From Streptomyces odontomachi (GTDB taxonomy: Bacteria; Actinomycetota; Actinomycetes; Streptomycetales; Streptomycetaceae): a stretch of 64,000 nt of DNA. The position numbers and the translations under genes were made by a program. This document shows positions 49,249 through 57,659 of the stretch, one piece after another. Each line of letters starts with the position of its first letter. Positions within the stretch are counted from its first letter, which is position 1. The notes under the pieces are model-generated. The model worked only from the letters and a program-made list of their open reading frames with translations. It was not told the origin of the DNA and made no database searches. The stretch covers positions 248,001-312,000 of the forward strand of contig NZ_JAMJWG010000009.1 of the NCBI RefSeq assembly GCF_024435355.1, written 5' to 3'.

Positions 49249-50036
49249 AGGCTGATCCAGATGGCGGGCACGTCAGCGTCGTGCTCACGGGTGTCGTGAT
49301 AGAAGTGCCAGGCGCCGTCGGACCGGTCCTCCATGTGGAGCCAGACCCGTTGCACGCTGAACTCGGGGTTGAAGTTCTTCCACCACGAGTCGAGCCGGCT
49401 GGAGTCGTAGAAACGGCCGCAGGCACGCAGTGCGGCGATAGCCCGCCGCGGATCGTCCGTCAAGGCGATTGGCCCGTCGTCCTCGTTGTCGATGATGCCC
49501 ACGCCGTAGAAGCTGTCGAACCAGTCATCCGACGTGGGCTGGCGAGGAACGAACGGGTCAGGGTCGGCTTCGGAGGTGCCCGGCCGGCATCCGCCGAGTC
49601 CGTTGGACCACGGGTCCCCCTCGAAGGGGTCGGCGGTCGCTGCGCGCTTCCCGTGAAGCTGGATCAGGCACAGCAAGGCGTCCGCGTGGCAGGGCAGTGC
49701 CTCGGGGCACCAGCACATGAGGTCACGACCGGCCAACTCGCGCTTCGCCTGGTCGAGGAAGTGCTGCGGTTGGGCGTACAGCCAGGTTTGGTACAGCTCG
49801 ACGGCGAGGGCGTGAGCGTCTCGCTGGTCGCGTGCGGGGATGCTCTCGCGGAGTCCGTCGGGGACGGTGGTGGTGCCGGCCCAGTTGACGGCCCAGCCGG
49901 TTTCGTCGGTGGTGCGGGCGACGACCCAAGAGTTGCCCCAGGGCGTGCCACGGCCGACGTACCTGGGCTTCCGGCCTTCGGCGTCGAGCGGGGCCTGCCA
50001 GCCGCGGGTGCGGCGGCGCTGGATACGGGTGGACAT
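49245..50036 (-). CDS. DUF4326 protein
   Basis: A 263-aa protein. The N-terminal 130 residues match DUF4326: RKPRYVGRGTPWGN, then LAGRDLMCWCPEALPCHADA, whose Cys residues are conserved. The C-terminal half is acidic and unassigned (LRACGRFYDSSRLDSWWKNF). DUF4326 proteins are frequent in phages, with unknown activity. Start ATG at 50036 overlaps the upstream stop. Confidence 0.8.
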   Translation of the reverse strand: MSTRIQRRRTRGWQAPLDAEGRKPRYVGRGTPWGNSWVVARTTDETGWAVNWAGTTTVPDGLRESIPARDQRDAHALAVELYQTWLYAQPQHFLDQAKRELAGRDLMCWCPEALPCHADALLCLIQLHGKRAATADPFEGDPWSNGLGGCRPGTSEADPDPFVPRQPTSDDWFDSFYGVGIIDNEDDGPIALTDDPRRAIAALRACGRFYDSSRLDSWWKNFNPEFSVQRVWLHMEDRSDGAWHFYHDTREHDADVPAIWISL

Positions 50037-50443
50037 CACGCTGCCTCCCCTGCGGTGAGCGCCGGGTCGACCTCGGAGTGCGTGAACCGCACCGGAATTC
50101 CGAGGCTGCGGGCGTACTCGATCTCGGAGCGGGTCGAGGTGCCGATGTAGTCGCCGACGACGAGCACCTCGTCGGCCATGCGGATCTTCGCCTTGTGGAG
50201 CGGGTCGAGCATCTCCTTCAGCGCGTCGGCCTTCGCTTCGGTGTCCCACAGCGGGTGCGGGTCCTTGAGGTTGCAGCCGGGCTTGACGACGATCCGGCCC
50301 ACCGCGGTCTCCCGAAGGTCGGCTTCCGCCATCTCGGCCATGAACCGCGTCGAGCCGCAGATGCAGACGATCGTCGGGATGTTGAGCCGCTCCTTCGCGT
50401 CGGCGAGCTTCTCCTCGGGCGTGAGCAGCTGGGGGTAGGACAT
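50036..50443 (-). CDS. DUF4406-type nucleoside deoxyribosyltransferase-like protein
   Basis: A 135-aa protein with TIVCICGSTRF at the N-terminus, RMADEVLVVGDYIGTSTRSE and IEYARSLGIPVRF later, the core of nucleoside 2-deoxyribosyltransferase-like folds. It may act on nucleotides during phage replication. AGGAG precedes the ATG at 50443. Catalytic activity is not proven. Confidence 0.78.
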   Translation of the reverse strand: MSYPQLLTPEEKLADAKERLNIPTIVCICGSTRFMAEMAEADLRETAVGRIVVKPGCNLKDPHPLWDTEAKADALKEMLDPLHKAKIRMADEVLVVGDYIGTSTRSEIEYARSLGIPVRFTHSEVDPALTAGEAA

Positions 50444-50507
50444 GGGTTCTCCTTCGGGTTCAGGCGGCGGTGGTGCCGCGGTGATGGGTGCATGGCGCCG
50501 GGGCAAC

Positions 50508-50975
50508 TCATGCGGCGGGCTGGGTCCGCGCGGCCATCAGCTCGTCAGAGGCGTCCGCGAGGGCCGCGGCCAGGCCGTACACGGCTGCCAATCCGTGGTC
50601 ATTGAGACTCGTGGCAGCCAGCAGGCGACGGACGGCGGCGTAGGCGGAGAAGACGCTGAACCCTCCGGGGCTGAAGGTGCAGGCGCGGTGAGTCCCCCGG
50701 TCGAGCTGGCCGAGTTCGCGGCGCAAGGTTTCGGCGTTCTTGAGGCGGCGCCGGGTCTTGGCTTCGGTGGGGAGAAAGGCGCGGAGATCGTCGGCGTGCG
50801 GATGGTTAGGGTCGACCTCCCAGGCTTTCTCCGCGACCTGGGTGCGGTAGGCGCTGATCCGGGCGGTGGCGACGGCCCGCATGGTGGGGTAGGTCGCGTT
50901 CCACAGTTCGGCGATGCGGGTCGCGGTGGCCTCGTCGATGTGGCCGTGGTCTCGGACGGTGGCGGTGGTCAACAT
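50508..50975 (-). CDS. hypothetical protein
   Basis: A 155-aa helical protein (IDEATATRIAELWNATYPTM, VRRLLAATSLNDHGLAAVYG). No known domain found by eye. It lies directly after the nuclease gene in the replication block. Confidence 0.62.
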   Translation of the reverse strand: MLTTATVRDHGHIDEATATRIAELWNATYPTMRAVATARISAYRTQVAEKAWEVDPNHPHADDLRAFLPTEAKTRRRLKNAETLRRELGQLDRGTHRACTFSPGGFSVFSAYAAVRRLLAATSLNDHGLAAVYGLAAALADASDELMAARTQPAA

Positions 50976-50985
50976 GACGGTCCTT

Positions 50986-51741
50986 TCAGGCGGCGGCTTC
51001 GTCTTCGTCGTCGGGCTGCGTGGCGTTGCCGGATAGCCAGGGCAGCCGCACGAACTCGAAGTGGTTCTCGAAGGCGCGGTAGAGCTGGGACTCGGGGTTG
51101 CCGCCGCAGGCCGGGCAGCGGCGGAGCCTCGGGCCTTCGACCCAGGTCGCGCGCCCGCAGCCGGAGCAACGGGTCATCCACGAGTTGTGGCGCCGGGTCG
51201 ACGTCCAGCGGATGAAGCCGCCGTGGTTCCGGACGAGCTTCGACTTCGCCCTGTTCGGCCAATGGCCATAGGCCTCGTCGAGCCACGGGTTGATGGGCAT
51301 CGGCGGGTGACCGACGATGACCATCTCGCCGCCGGGCCACCGACACGTGCAGGCCAGGGCCGGGCAGTCGCAGGCGAGCATCTCGCCGAGCTCGTAGGCC
51401 TTCTCGACGCGCGGGATGCCGGGGCCTTTGACCTCCAGCCACACGCCTATCTCGGTCAGGTGAAAGTCCGGCAGGTACTTCACGCCAGACGGCAGGGTGA
51501 AGGTCTCAGGCTCGTACTCCCAGGTGATGTGCAGCGAGTCCAGGGTGGCTGCCCAGCAGGCTTCGAGGAGAGACCTGAACTGGGTGTCGCGGTAGACGGT
51601 CGGCAGGGCTTCGATGGTGGTCTGGTCGTCGCGCTCCACGTCCGAGGTGCGGGCTGCACGCAGGTTCACGGTCGCTTCGCGGTCGGCGCAGTCCTGCGTG
51701 AACTGGGCAACCCAGCTCAGCCAGTCGTTCGACTCGGTCAC
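50986..51741 (-). CDS. PD-(D/E)XK nuclease with zinc ribbon
   Basis: A 251-aa protein. FRSLLEACWAATLD is followed by LPSGVKYLPDFHLTEIGVWL and EVKGPG, giving PD...ExK, the catalytic core of the PD-(D/E)XK superfamily. A Cys-rich insert (ACDCPALACTCRW) and a C-terminal zinc ribbon (CSGCGRATWVEG, RRCPACGG) follow. It may be a Holliday-junction or replication nuclease. Its GTG overlaps the helicase stop (GTGA), so it belongs to the replication unit. Confidence 0.8.
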   Translation of the reverse strand: MTESNDWLSWVAQFTQDCADREATVNLRAARTSDVERDDQTTIEALPTVYRDTQFRSLLEACWAATLDSLHITWEYEPETFTLPSGVKYLPDFHLTEIGVWLEVKGPGIPRVEKAYELGEMLACDCPALACTCRWPGGEMVIVGHPPMPINPWLDEAYGHWPNRAKSKLVRNHGGFIRWTSTRRHNSWMTRCSGCGRATWVEGPRLRRCPACGGNPESQLYRAFENHFEFVRLPWLSGNATQPDDEDEAAA

Positions 51742-53069
51742 CAGATCGCTCCTGTCTGCGAGTAGCCGGTGATGTCGTCGGTGTCGATGGGCTTGTAGAT
51801 CACCCAGGGCCACTTGTCGCCGGCCTTGAGGAAGTGGGGCCACTCGCGTTCGTCGCGCTGCCCACGCCAAGGGACGACGCGCCGGCCGCGGCAGCCGTCG
51901 GCGTTCGAGGCGGATTTCTCGTCTTCGACGGGGCGGAGTCCGAAGCCGAACTCGGGCCAGCGCAGCCACAGGCTGGAGCCGAGCGGGCGCAGCGGCCGGT
52001 GAGTGGAGAAGCTGTTCTGGTGCGGGCTGTGGGCTTCCATGAGGACCGCACAGCCGGCGGTGGCGCGGGCCTCGTCGATGACCACACTGACCTTGCGGGC
52101 CAGTTCCTCGCTGTTCGGGTCGCCGGCGTGGAGCCGGTACACGGGCCCGATGATCAGCACGTCGGGTTTGATCTTCTCGACGCGGCGCATCATCCACGCC
52201 CGGTCCTTCGGCTTCGTCAGGTCCAGCCCAGACGGTTCGCACTCGATGTGGAACATGCCGCGCCGCACGGGCTGCTCGACGGCAGCAGCGGAGTCGAGGA
52301 GCGGTCGATACTTGCGGCGGGACGAGGACGCCGAGTTCTCGCAGTCGAGGACGAGGACACGGACAGGGTCGATGTACTCCCAGGTGCGGAACGGGTGCAG
52401 GCCTGCAGTGAGCGTGACGGCCATCTGCCGCAGCAGGGTCGACTTGCCGCCGCCCTCGGAGGCAGTGAGGATCAGCCGGTCGCCACGCTCAATGAGGCCG
52501 GGCACGATCCAGTCGTAGACGTCCTCGTGCTGGACGAAGTCGAGGATGTCCTCGGTGGGCAGGTCCTCGGCGGCCATGCCGCGGTCGCGCAGGTCGCGCG
52601 CCATGGTGACGGTGCGCTCGATGAGTTCGCTGGTCTCCCAGTCGGTGCTGTAGCCCATCTGGGCGACGCTGGTGCCCAACTCGATGAGGCCGCGACGCAG
52701 GGCCCGGTCCTGGACGATCTCCGCGTAGTACTCGCCGTTGGCGGCGGTGGGCACCATGCTCGGCAGGCTGGAGACGTAGGGCATTCCGCCGACGTGGACG
52801 AGTTCACCTGAGTCGGCGAGGTGCTTATTGAGGGTGATCGGGTCGATGGCTTCGCCGGCGGCCTGCATGCGGGCGATGGCGTTGTAGATCGTGGCGTGCC
52901 GGGGCTGGTAGAAGGCGGCCGGGTCGAGGATGTCGAAGATCTCGGTGCGGGCGCGGGCGGAGAGGATGCACGCGCCGAGGACGGACTGTTCGGCGCCGAC
53001 GTCCTGGGGTGGCGTGCGCTCGAAGCTGTCGGGTGGGTAGTCGGGTACAGGGTCGAGTTCGATGGTCAT
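51738..53069 (-). CDS. DnaB-type replicative helicase
   Basis: A 443-aa protein. Residues 20-120 are the DnaB N-terminal domain (VGAEQSVLGACILSARARTE, AAFYQPRHATIYNAI). The RecA-like motor has SEGGGKST (204-211), VLVLDCENS and VLIIGPVYRLHAGD. It lacks a clear C-terminal arginine finger motif, so a RepA-like helicase variant is possible. It is coupled to the initiator gene by a one-base overlap and is expected to unwind phage DNA. Confidence 0.88.
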   Translation of the reverse strand: MTIELDPVPDYPPDSFERTPPQDVGAEQSVLGACILSARARTEIFDILDPAAFYQPRHATIYNAIARMQAAGEAIDPITLNKHLADSGELVHVGGMPYVSSLPSMVPTAANGEYYAEIVQDRALRRGLIELGTSVAQMGYSTDWETSELIERTVTMARDLRDRGMAAEDLPTEDILDFVQHEDVYDWIVPGLIERGDRLILTASEGGGKSTLLRQMAVTLTAGLHPFRTWEYIDPVRVLVLDCENSASSSRRKYRPLLDSAAAVEQPVRRGMFHIECEPSGLDLTKPKDRAWMMRRVEKIKPDVLIIGPVYRLHAGDPNSEELARKVSVVIDEARATAGCAVLMEAHSPHQNSFSTHRPLRPLGSSLWLRWPEFGFGLRPVEDEKSASNADGCRGRRVVPWRGQRDEREWPHFLKAGDKWPWVIYKPIDTDDITGYSQTGAIW

Positions 53070-53890
53070 CAGAAGATCCCTCGGTCTTCGGGGGTCTGGT
53101 AGGAGCCGACTGCGCGCAGGTGGGGTGTGGGCTTGCGCGCTGGGGTCCCCTCGGGCGGCTTGGGCGGGAGCTCTCGCCAGCCGGGCAGGAAGTACTTCGC
53201 GGAGGTGACCGGGGTGCGGGCGTTGGCGGCTGCGCGGTGGGCGTGGTCGACCATGGCGTCGATGCCGCTGCGGCGGATGATCGCGATGATCTGGAACCAG
53301 CTGTCGCCTTCCCAGGGCCAGCGGACTGAGAGGCCGCTGGCGGTCATGGTGTGGACGAGGGGGAGGACTTCGTCCGGGTAGCGGCTGTCGCTGCTGGCTT
53401 GCTCTTCGACCCTCTCTAGCTGGCTGGGTACTGGGAATGGGGAGTGTGGGCCGGATTCCGGCCCACTAGAGGGCCGGATTCCGGCCCACTCTGGGCCTGA
53501 TTCCGGCCCACTAGCGTGATCATGGATTTCCGGTAGTGGGCCTGATTCCGGCCCACTAGGGGTGGGGATGGAGGGGTCTAGTGGGCCTGATTCCGGCCCA
53601 CTAGATTTCGCCGGGCGGAGGTACCCGACGGCCTTTGGGAGCCGGTACAGGGACGCGCGGGTGCCCTTGCCGACCTCCATCAGTTCCAGCTCTCCTGAGT
53701 CCAGTGCCTTGCGGACTGCTTCCTTCGCCACCGACCGAGAGGCATTCAGCGCCTCCACGAAGTCGGCGTAGCTGAGCCGCACTTCGCACGCTGGGGTACG
53801 GACCGCGTCCGCCACCGCGAGCAGGGCGATACGCGGGTTCCCCTTCGACTGGGAGTGCTTCCACACCCAGTGCATGGCGTCCAAGGTCAC
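53069..53890 (-). CDS. replication initiator with origin-like repeats in its coding sequence
   Basis: A 273-aa protein. The N-terminal part (TLDAMHWVWKHSQSKGNPRI, LNASRSVAKEAVRKALDSGE) is a winged helix like those of phage replication initiators. A linker of SGPESGP repeats follows, encoded by five palindromic iterons. The C-terminal part, SAKYFLPGWRELPPKPPEG, fits a helicase-loader-like domain. GTG at 53890. This is the plan of lambda O, where the initiator binds repeats inside its own gene and loads the helicase encoded next. Confidence 0.75.
   Translation of the reverse strand: MTLDAMHWVWKHSQSKGNPRIALLAVADAVRTPACEVRLSYADFVEALNASRSVAKEAVRKALDSGELELMEVGKGTRASLYRLPKAVGYLRPAKSSGPESGPLDPSIPTPSGPESGPLPEIHDHASGPESGPEWAGIRPSSGPESGPHSPFPVPSQLERVEEQASSDSRYPDEVLPLVHTMTASGLSVRWPWEGDSWFQIIAIIRRSGIDAMVDHAHRAAANARTPVTSAKYFLPGWRELPPKPPEGTPARKPTPHLRAVGSYQTPEDRGIF
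53447..53600. repeat. five palindromic iterons, putative replication origin
   Basis: tgggcctgattccggccca occurs exactly at 53492-53510, 53537-53555 and 53582-53600. Two variants with cgg for ctg occur at 53447-53465 and 53470-53488 (the latter with its first base changed). Each copy is an inverted repeat (tgggcc...ggccca). Start spacings are 23, 22, 45 and 45 nt, so all fall on a grid of about 22.5 nt. They lie within the initiator gene and encode GPESGP. Confidence 0.8.
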
Positions 53891-53918
53891 GGCTGTCTTC
53901 TTCCTGCTCAGCTGGTGG

Positions 53919-54101
53919 TCAGTGGGTGGCTGGCGTGCTGGTGCGGGACGGCTGGCGGGGCGCGCAGGCTGGGCAGCGCCACCCGGCCGGAAACAGCCGG
54001 GCCTTCTTCCGGCACCGCGGCCGGCCGGCGTCGCTTTCGCCTGGGACGATGGGCTCCAGCACGGGCGGGACGGGCCGGCGCGGCGGCTCGGGGGCGGTCA
54101 T
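53919..54101 (-). CDS. short Cys-containing protein
   Basis: A 60-aa protein (PEPPRRPVPPVLEPIVPGES, then RPRCRKKARLFPAGWRCPAC). The Cys pairs suggest a zinc site. ATG overlaps the upstream stop (ATGA). Similar short proteins precede replication genes in Streptomyces elements. Confidence 0.6.
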   Translation of the reverse strand: MTAPEPPRRPVPPVLEPIVPGESDAGRPRCRKKARLFPAGWRCPACAPRQPSRTSTPATH

Positions 54102-54964
54102 GCGGCGGCCTGTTTCCGGTCGCGCTTTACGCCGGTGCGCCACTCCTGGACGATCTGACGCACGGTCGAGATGGACACCTCGCCTCCGAGGCGAGTGAAG
54201 ATCTGCTCCGGGCTGTCGCCGCACCAGGCGAGGTGCTCGATCTCCTCGCGTCGGAGCTTGGCCCGCTCGTGGAAGTTGAGGACGCGGTCCGCGGCCTCCG
54301 GGTCGAAAGCCGGGTCGTCGATGTGGCCGTAGTCCTCCCACCACTGGGGGTCCCGCCAGCCCTTGGCGCGCGCCACGTTTCGGGTGCGCGTCGTGTGCTT
54401 GTTCTTCGGCGCCGGATTGAACGCGAGACGCTCGTAGGCGGCGGCGATGCGGTCGGCGAGGTCTCGGCGGATGGTCGGCTGCCGGCCGTTGGCGATGGAA
54501 ATGACGCGGTTCGTGCAGGTGCCTGCGGCCTGGCAGATGGCGGCGTAGGAGTGCCCGGCGCATGCCAGGGCTTGGAGGCGCCTGGTGGAGCCGGTGGCGT
54601 CGATGTACTGGCCGGGGTCGCCCTTGGTGGGAATGGCGACGGCGAGGATCTTCGCCTCGGTCTCGTGCCGGATCTTCGTGCGCTGTCCGTTGTAGATCTG
54701 AACGAGGTTGCTGAACCAGATTCCAGTGGCGGCGGCGAGGGTGTCCCAACCCATGGTCTGGTGGAGCTCCCGCAGATGTGCCTGTGCTTTCGCCGGGTCG
54801 GTGAAGGGGCTGCGTCCGAGTTCGTGGTTGAGTCGGAGCTGCTTCTGGTGCCGGTTGCGGGCTTTGCGGCACGGGGTGCAGTGGCATCGGGGGTGACGCC
54901 CGGGGCTGCCGTAGCCGCGTGCCGTGGTCCCGTGGGCGGGCCGGGTGTGGGCGGTGGTGGTCAC
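54098..54964 (-). CDS. HTH protein with N-terminal Cys motif
   Basis: A 288-aa protein. RGYGSPGRHPRCHCTPCRKA near the N-terminus is a Cys/His cluster. Several helix-turn-helix-like segments follow (SYAAICQAAGTCTNRVISIA, DLADRIAAAYERLAFNP, and a C-terminal SPEQIFTRLGGEVSISTVRQ). GTG at 54964 with GGAAGGAGAACC upstream. It may be a transcription or replication regulator of the early operon. Confidence 0.7.
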   Translation of the reverse strand: MTTTAHTRPAHGTTARGYGSPGRHPRCHCTPCRKARNRHQKQLRLNHELGRSPFTDPAKAQAHLRELHQTMGWDTLAAATGIWFSNLVQIYNGQRTKIRHETEAKILAVAIPTKGDPGQYIDATGSTRRLQALACAGHSYAAICQAAGTCTNRVISIANGRQPTIRRDLADRIAAAYERLAFNPAPKNKHTTRTRNVARAKGWRDPQWWEDYGHIDDPAFDPEAADRVLNFHERAKLRREEIEHLAWCGDSPEQIFTRLGGEVSISTVRQIVQEWRTGVKRDRKQAAA

Positions 54965-55125
54965 GTTCGGTTCTCCTTCCTGGCGGTGTCGGTGCGGGGT
55001 CCGGTGGGGTAGGCGCGGTCGCGATCCCAGCCGCCGGGCCGGTGGTGGCCGCGGATGGCGGCGCGTATGGCCCAGATGCCGGAGGCAGTGATGGCGGTGG
55101 CGAGGTACGCGGTGCCGGCGCTCAT
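54961..55125 (-). CDS. short membrane protein
   Basis: A 54-aa protein with one hydrophobic helix at the N-terminus (AYLATAITASGIWAIRAAIR) and a basic tail. It overlaps its upstream and downstream genes by four bases each. Function unknown. Confidence 0.6.
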   Translation of the reverse strand: MSAGTAYLATAITASGIWAIRAAIRGHHRPGGWDRDRAYPTGPRTDTARKENRT

Positions 55126-55472
55126 GCGGCCCTCCGCTCTGCTCGCGCAGCGGCGAGCCGGTTGGGCGCGAGCTTGTAGACCTTGATCGGCTTGCCGTGG
55201 GTACTCGGCGCGGTGGACGGCTCCTCGCCGACAACGATCAGCTGAACCGGGTTGCGGCGGCGGATCAGCGAGTGGAAGAACAGGCCAGCGGCGCCGTGAG
55301 CTATGTCGGGGAGGACGTTGCGGACGTCGTTCATGGAGAAGGGGCGGCCGTCGCCTCCGATGGCGTCGATGGCCTGGTTGAGGACGGCGGTGTCCCAGTC
55401 GGTGACGTTGGCGTAGAGGGCAGCGAGGGTCTGGTTGGCCTGCTCGCGGGCTTCGTCGGGCGTGATGGTCAT
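55122..55472 (-). CDS. hypothetical protein after recT-like gene
   Basis: A 116-aa protein (ITPDEAREQANQTLAALYAN, NAIDAIG-like helix NQAIDAIGGDGRPFSMNDVR, HSLIRRRNPVQLIVVGEEPS). A winged-helix-like N-terminal part is possible. Coupled to the RecT-like gene by a four-base overlap. Function unknown. Confidence 0.65.
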   Translation of the reverse strand: MTITPDEAREQANQTLAALYANVTDWDTAVLNQAIDAIGGDGRPFSMNDVRNVLPDIAHGAAGLFFHSLIRRRNPVQLIVVGEEPSTAPSTHGKPIKVYKLAPNRLAAARAERRAA

Positions 55473-56140
55473 GCCGCACCGTCCTCGCCGCTCGCAGTGA
55501 TCTCGGCGACGGACAGCCGGGCCCGGTCGGGCACGATCTCGGCGTGGGCGGTGCCCTCGATCTCCTCGGCGGCGTAGGGCATGCCGTGGAGGACGTCGGC
55601 GGCGATGAGGCGGCACAGCTCGCCGGTGGCACGGGCGACGAGCATGGTCTGCGGCTGCTTCTTCCACTGGTCCTTGCCAGTGAGCCCGAGCTGCGCGGCG
55701 CGCTCGACGCTCCACTGCACGGTCTGCCAGTTCTCGGCGCCCTTCCGGCGGCCTCGCATGACGCAGTGCTCGGGCCCGGAGTCGACGAGCTCGATCTCGT
55801 GCCCGGCGGCCTGCACGAGGCCGCGCATCGCGTGCGCCCGGAGCGCGGGAGTGCCCTGGATGACGTCGATGGACTTCAGGGCGGCCATGGGCTTCAGGCC
55901 GAGCTCGTTGCCGGCGAGGATGACCGCGGTGACCTCTTCGGGCTTGCCTTTCAGGGCACCGGCGAAGGAGGTGCGGGCGATGGACTGGGCGACGGCGGCA
56001 GCCTGGCGGGCTTCCTGCGCCCACAGCAGCAGTGCGGAGGACTCCGGCCCGGCCTGGGGCTGCTGGATCGGCGGGGCGGCCGGTTCGGTACCGGTGGTGG
56101 CGATGTCGTTGGGCTCGTCGGGCAGGGCGAGTTCGTTCAC
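55469..56140 (-). CDS. RecT-like single-strand annealing protein
   Basis: A 223-aa protein with the RecT-type core: KGKPEEVTAVILAGNELGLK, PMAALKSIDVIQGTPALRAH, then QWSVERAAQLGLTGKDQWKK and MLVARATGELCRLIAADVLH. It anneals single-stranded DNA in phage recombination. GTG at 56140 overlaps the upstream stop. It pairs with the exonuclease-like protein encoded just before it. Confidence 0.85.
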   Translation of the reverse strand: MNELALPDEPNDIATTGTEPAAPPIQQPQAGPESSALLLWAQEARQAAAVAQSIARTSFAGALKGKPEEVTAVILAGNELGLKPMAALKSIDVIQGTPALRAHAMRGLVQAAGHEIELVDSGPEHCVMRGRRKGAENWQTVQWSVERAAQLGLTGKDQWKKQPQTMLVARATGELCRLIAADVLHGMPYAAEEIEGTAHAEIVPDRARLSVAEITASGEDGAA

Positions 56141-57054
56141 GGGAGATACTCCTCCGCTTCGCGGATGGCTGCCCAGGTGGGCAGGTGGATGAAGGGGATG
56201 TCGTCGACGGGCCCGGTCCAGTCGGGCCACGTGTCGGTCGCGACGCAGTCGGCGAAGATGCGCAGGGCGCGCTCGTTCTTGGCGCGGCCGATGTCGCGCT
56301 CCTGCTGGTCGAGCTCGCGGACGGTGACCAGGTAGGGCGGGGTCTTCTGCTGGAACACGAAGACGAACCGGGCGCCGTGGGGCGCGAGGCCGGCGGCCTC
56401 GATGCCGTCGAGGTAGAGCGGGTCTTGCTGGTGGTAGCCGTACTTCTGGATGGCCTTGGCGACGGCTTCCGGGCTGGCGTCGGTGGTGGTCTTGTAGTCG
56501 ACGCAGAGGGTCAGTCTGGGCAGCTGCTTGAGGTAGTCGGGCCGGCACCGGCAGCGGACGCCGGTGGCCGGGTCGGTCCAGAAGATGGAGCGCTCGGCGA
56601 TGCCGCCTGCGAACAGCGACCCGGCCTGGTGGTGGCCGCGGATGGCGGCGGCCATCGCCTGTACCTGCTCGTACTCGTGGGCGAGGAGCGGCACCCGGCC
56701 GGCGGCGTATGCGGCGTCCCGCTTGTCGCGGGCGGCCTGTGTTTTCCAGTCCGCGGCGTCGACGACTTCGAGCGTGTGGCCTTCGCCGAGGACTTCGGCG
56801 TGGGCGGCGTTGCCAAGGTCGAACTCGCGCTTCGGCGGCCGCGGGTGGTCGCGGTCGTACCGGTACTGGGCGGGACAGCCAGGCGGCAGCAGCGCGCGCA
56901 GGCCGGTCGAGGAGATCGAGCCGCGGTCGGCGTGGTACTCGTCGGCCGACATGCCGTCGCGGATGACCGGCTTGTCGGCGCAGTCCTCGCACAGCCCGTC
57001 TCGGGTGAACGGACCGGCGGTGTCGCCGCAGCGGGCGCAGGCGAGGAGGCTCAT
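56137..57054 (-). CDS. RecE/PD-(D/E)XK exonuclease-like protein
   Basis: A 305-aa protein. An N-terminal zinc ribbon (CARCGDTAGPFTRDGLCEDC) is followed by a nuclease domain of the RecE/Cas4 group: HADRGSISSTGLRALLPPG, CRCRPDYLKQLPRLTLCVDY, KTTTDASPEAV and KYGYHQQDPLY. PD...D-x-K marks the metal site. It would resect double-stranded DNA for the RecT-like protein. Confidence 0.87.
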   Translation of the reverse strand: MSLLACARCGDTAGPFTRDGLCEDCADKPVIRDGMSADEYHADRGSISSTGLRALLPPGCPAQYRYDRDHPRPPKREFDLGNAAHAEVLGEGHTLEVVDAADWKTQAARDKRDAAYAAGRVPLLAHEYEQVQAMAAAIRGHHQAGSLFAGGIAERSIFWTDPATGVRCRCRPDYLKQLPRLTLCVDYKTTTDASPEAVAKAIQKYGYHQQDPLYLDGIEAAGLAPHGARFVFVFQQKTPPYLVTVRELDQQERDIGRAKNERALRIFADCVATDTWPDWTGPVDDIPFIHLPTWAAIREAEEYLP

Positions 57055-57272
57055 CAGAACGGGTACTCCTCTCGAATGGGTCGGCGTGGCCAGAGGTGCA
57101 GTCGCCAGGTGCGGAGTTGGTTGAGGCACGGGCACGGCTCGTCGTAGGGGCTGTCGATCCACCAGGCCCGTCGTCCGCCCCGGCAGTGCGGGCAGTCCGG
57201 GTCGGGTTCTCGGGTGATCCACAGACCGCGGCGGTGGACCTCGATGTGCCAGCGGCCGAGTCGGATGGGCAT
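57054..57272 (-). CDS. small zinc-ribbon protein
   Basis: A 72-aa protein (GRWHIEVHRRGLWITREPDP, DCPHCRGGRRAWW, EPCPCLNQLRTWRLHLWP). CxxC pairs and aromatic content fit a small nucleic-acid-binding zinc ribbon, common in Streptomyces phage operons. Its stop overlaps the nuclease start by one base. Confidence 0.7.
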   Translation of the reverse strand: MPIRLGRWHIEVHRRGLWITREPDPDCPHCRGGRRAWWIDSPYDEPCPCLNQLRTWRLHLWPRRPIREEYPF

Positions 57273-57338
57273 CGGTGCTCCGTTTCAGGCATGGGGGTGC
57301 CGTGGCCGCGGCGTTCGCGGTCGGGGTGGTGGGTGGTG

Positions 57339-57374
57339 CGCCGGGCCGGCGGGCGGGTCACCGCCGGCCCGGCG
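57339..57374 (-). terminator. hairpin within the early operon
   Basis: 14-bp perfect stem (cgccgggccggcgg / ccgccggcccggcg) with an eight-base loop, right after the stop at 57378. It may divide the early operon in two or attenuate it. Confidence 0.7.
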
Positions 57375-57377
57375 GGA

Positions 57378-57659
57378 TCAGGCGGCGGGCGCCTTGTGGT
57401 GGGTGCAGGTGCCGTAGAAGCAGGACTTGGCCTGCTCGCCCCACTGCTGCCTGGTCAGGAGCTCGATGCGGTAGCCCTGCCGGGTCTGCCGGTCGCGATC
57501 CCGCTGGCGGGGCGTGAAGTTGCGGTGGGACTGCTCGGAGTCGACAGCCAGGTCGCCGTGCTCGGATCCGACCGCACAGTTGGCCGGGTCGAACAGGACC
57601 CAGAAGCAGGCGCGCAGCGGGTACAGCTGGCCGTCGATCTCGACCTTCAGCTCAGGCAT
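57378..57659 (-). CDS. hypothetical protein
   Basis: A 93-aa protein (MPELKVEIDGQLYPLRACFW, EQSHRNFTPRQRDRDRQTRQ, KSCFYGTCTHHKAPAA). The Cys/His tail suggests a metal site. Its ATG lies eight bases inside the previous gene. Function unknown. Confidence 0.65.
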   Translation of the reverse strand: MPELKVEIDGQLYPLRACFWVLFDPANCAVGSEHGDLAVDSEQSHRNFTPRQRDRDRQTRQGYRIELLTRQQWGEQAKSCFYGTCTHHKAPAA

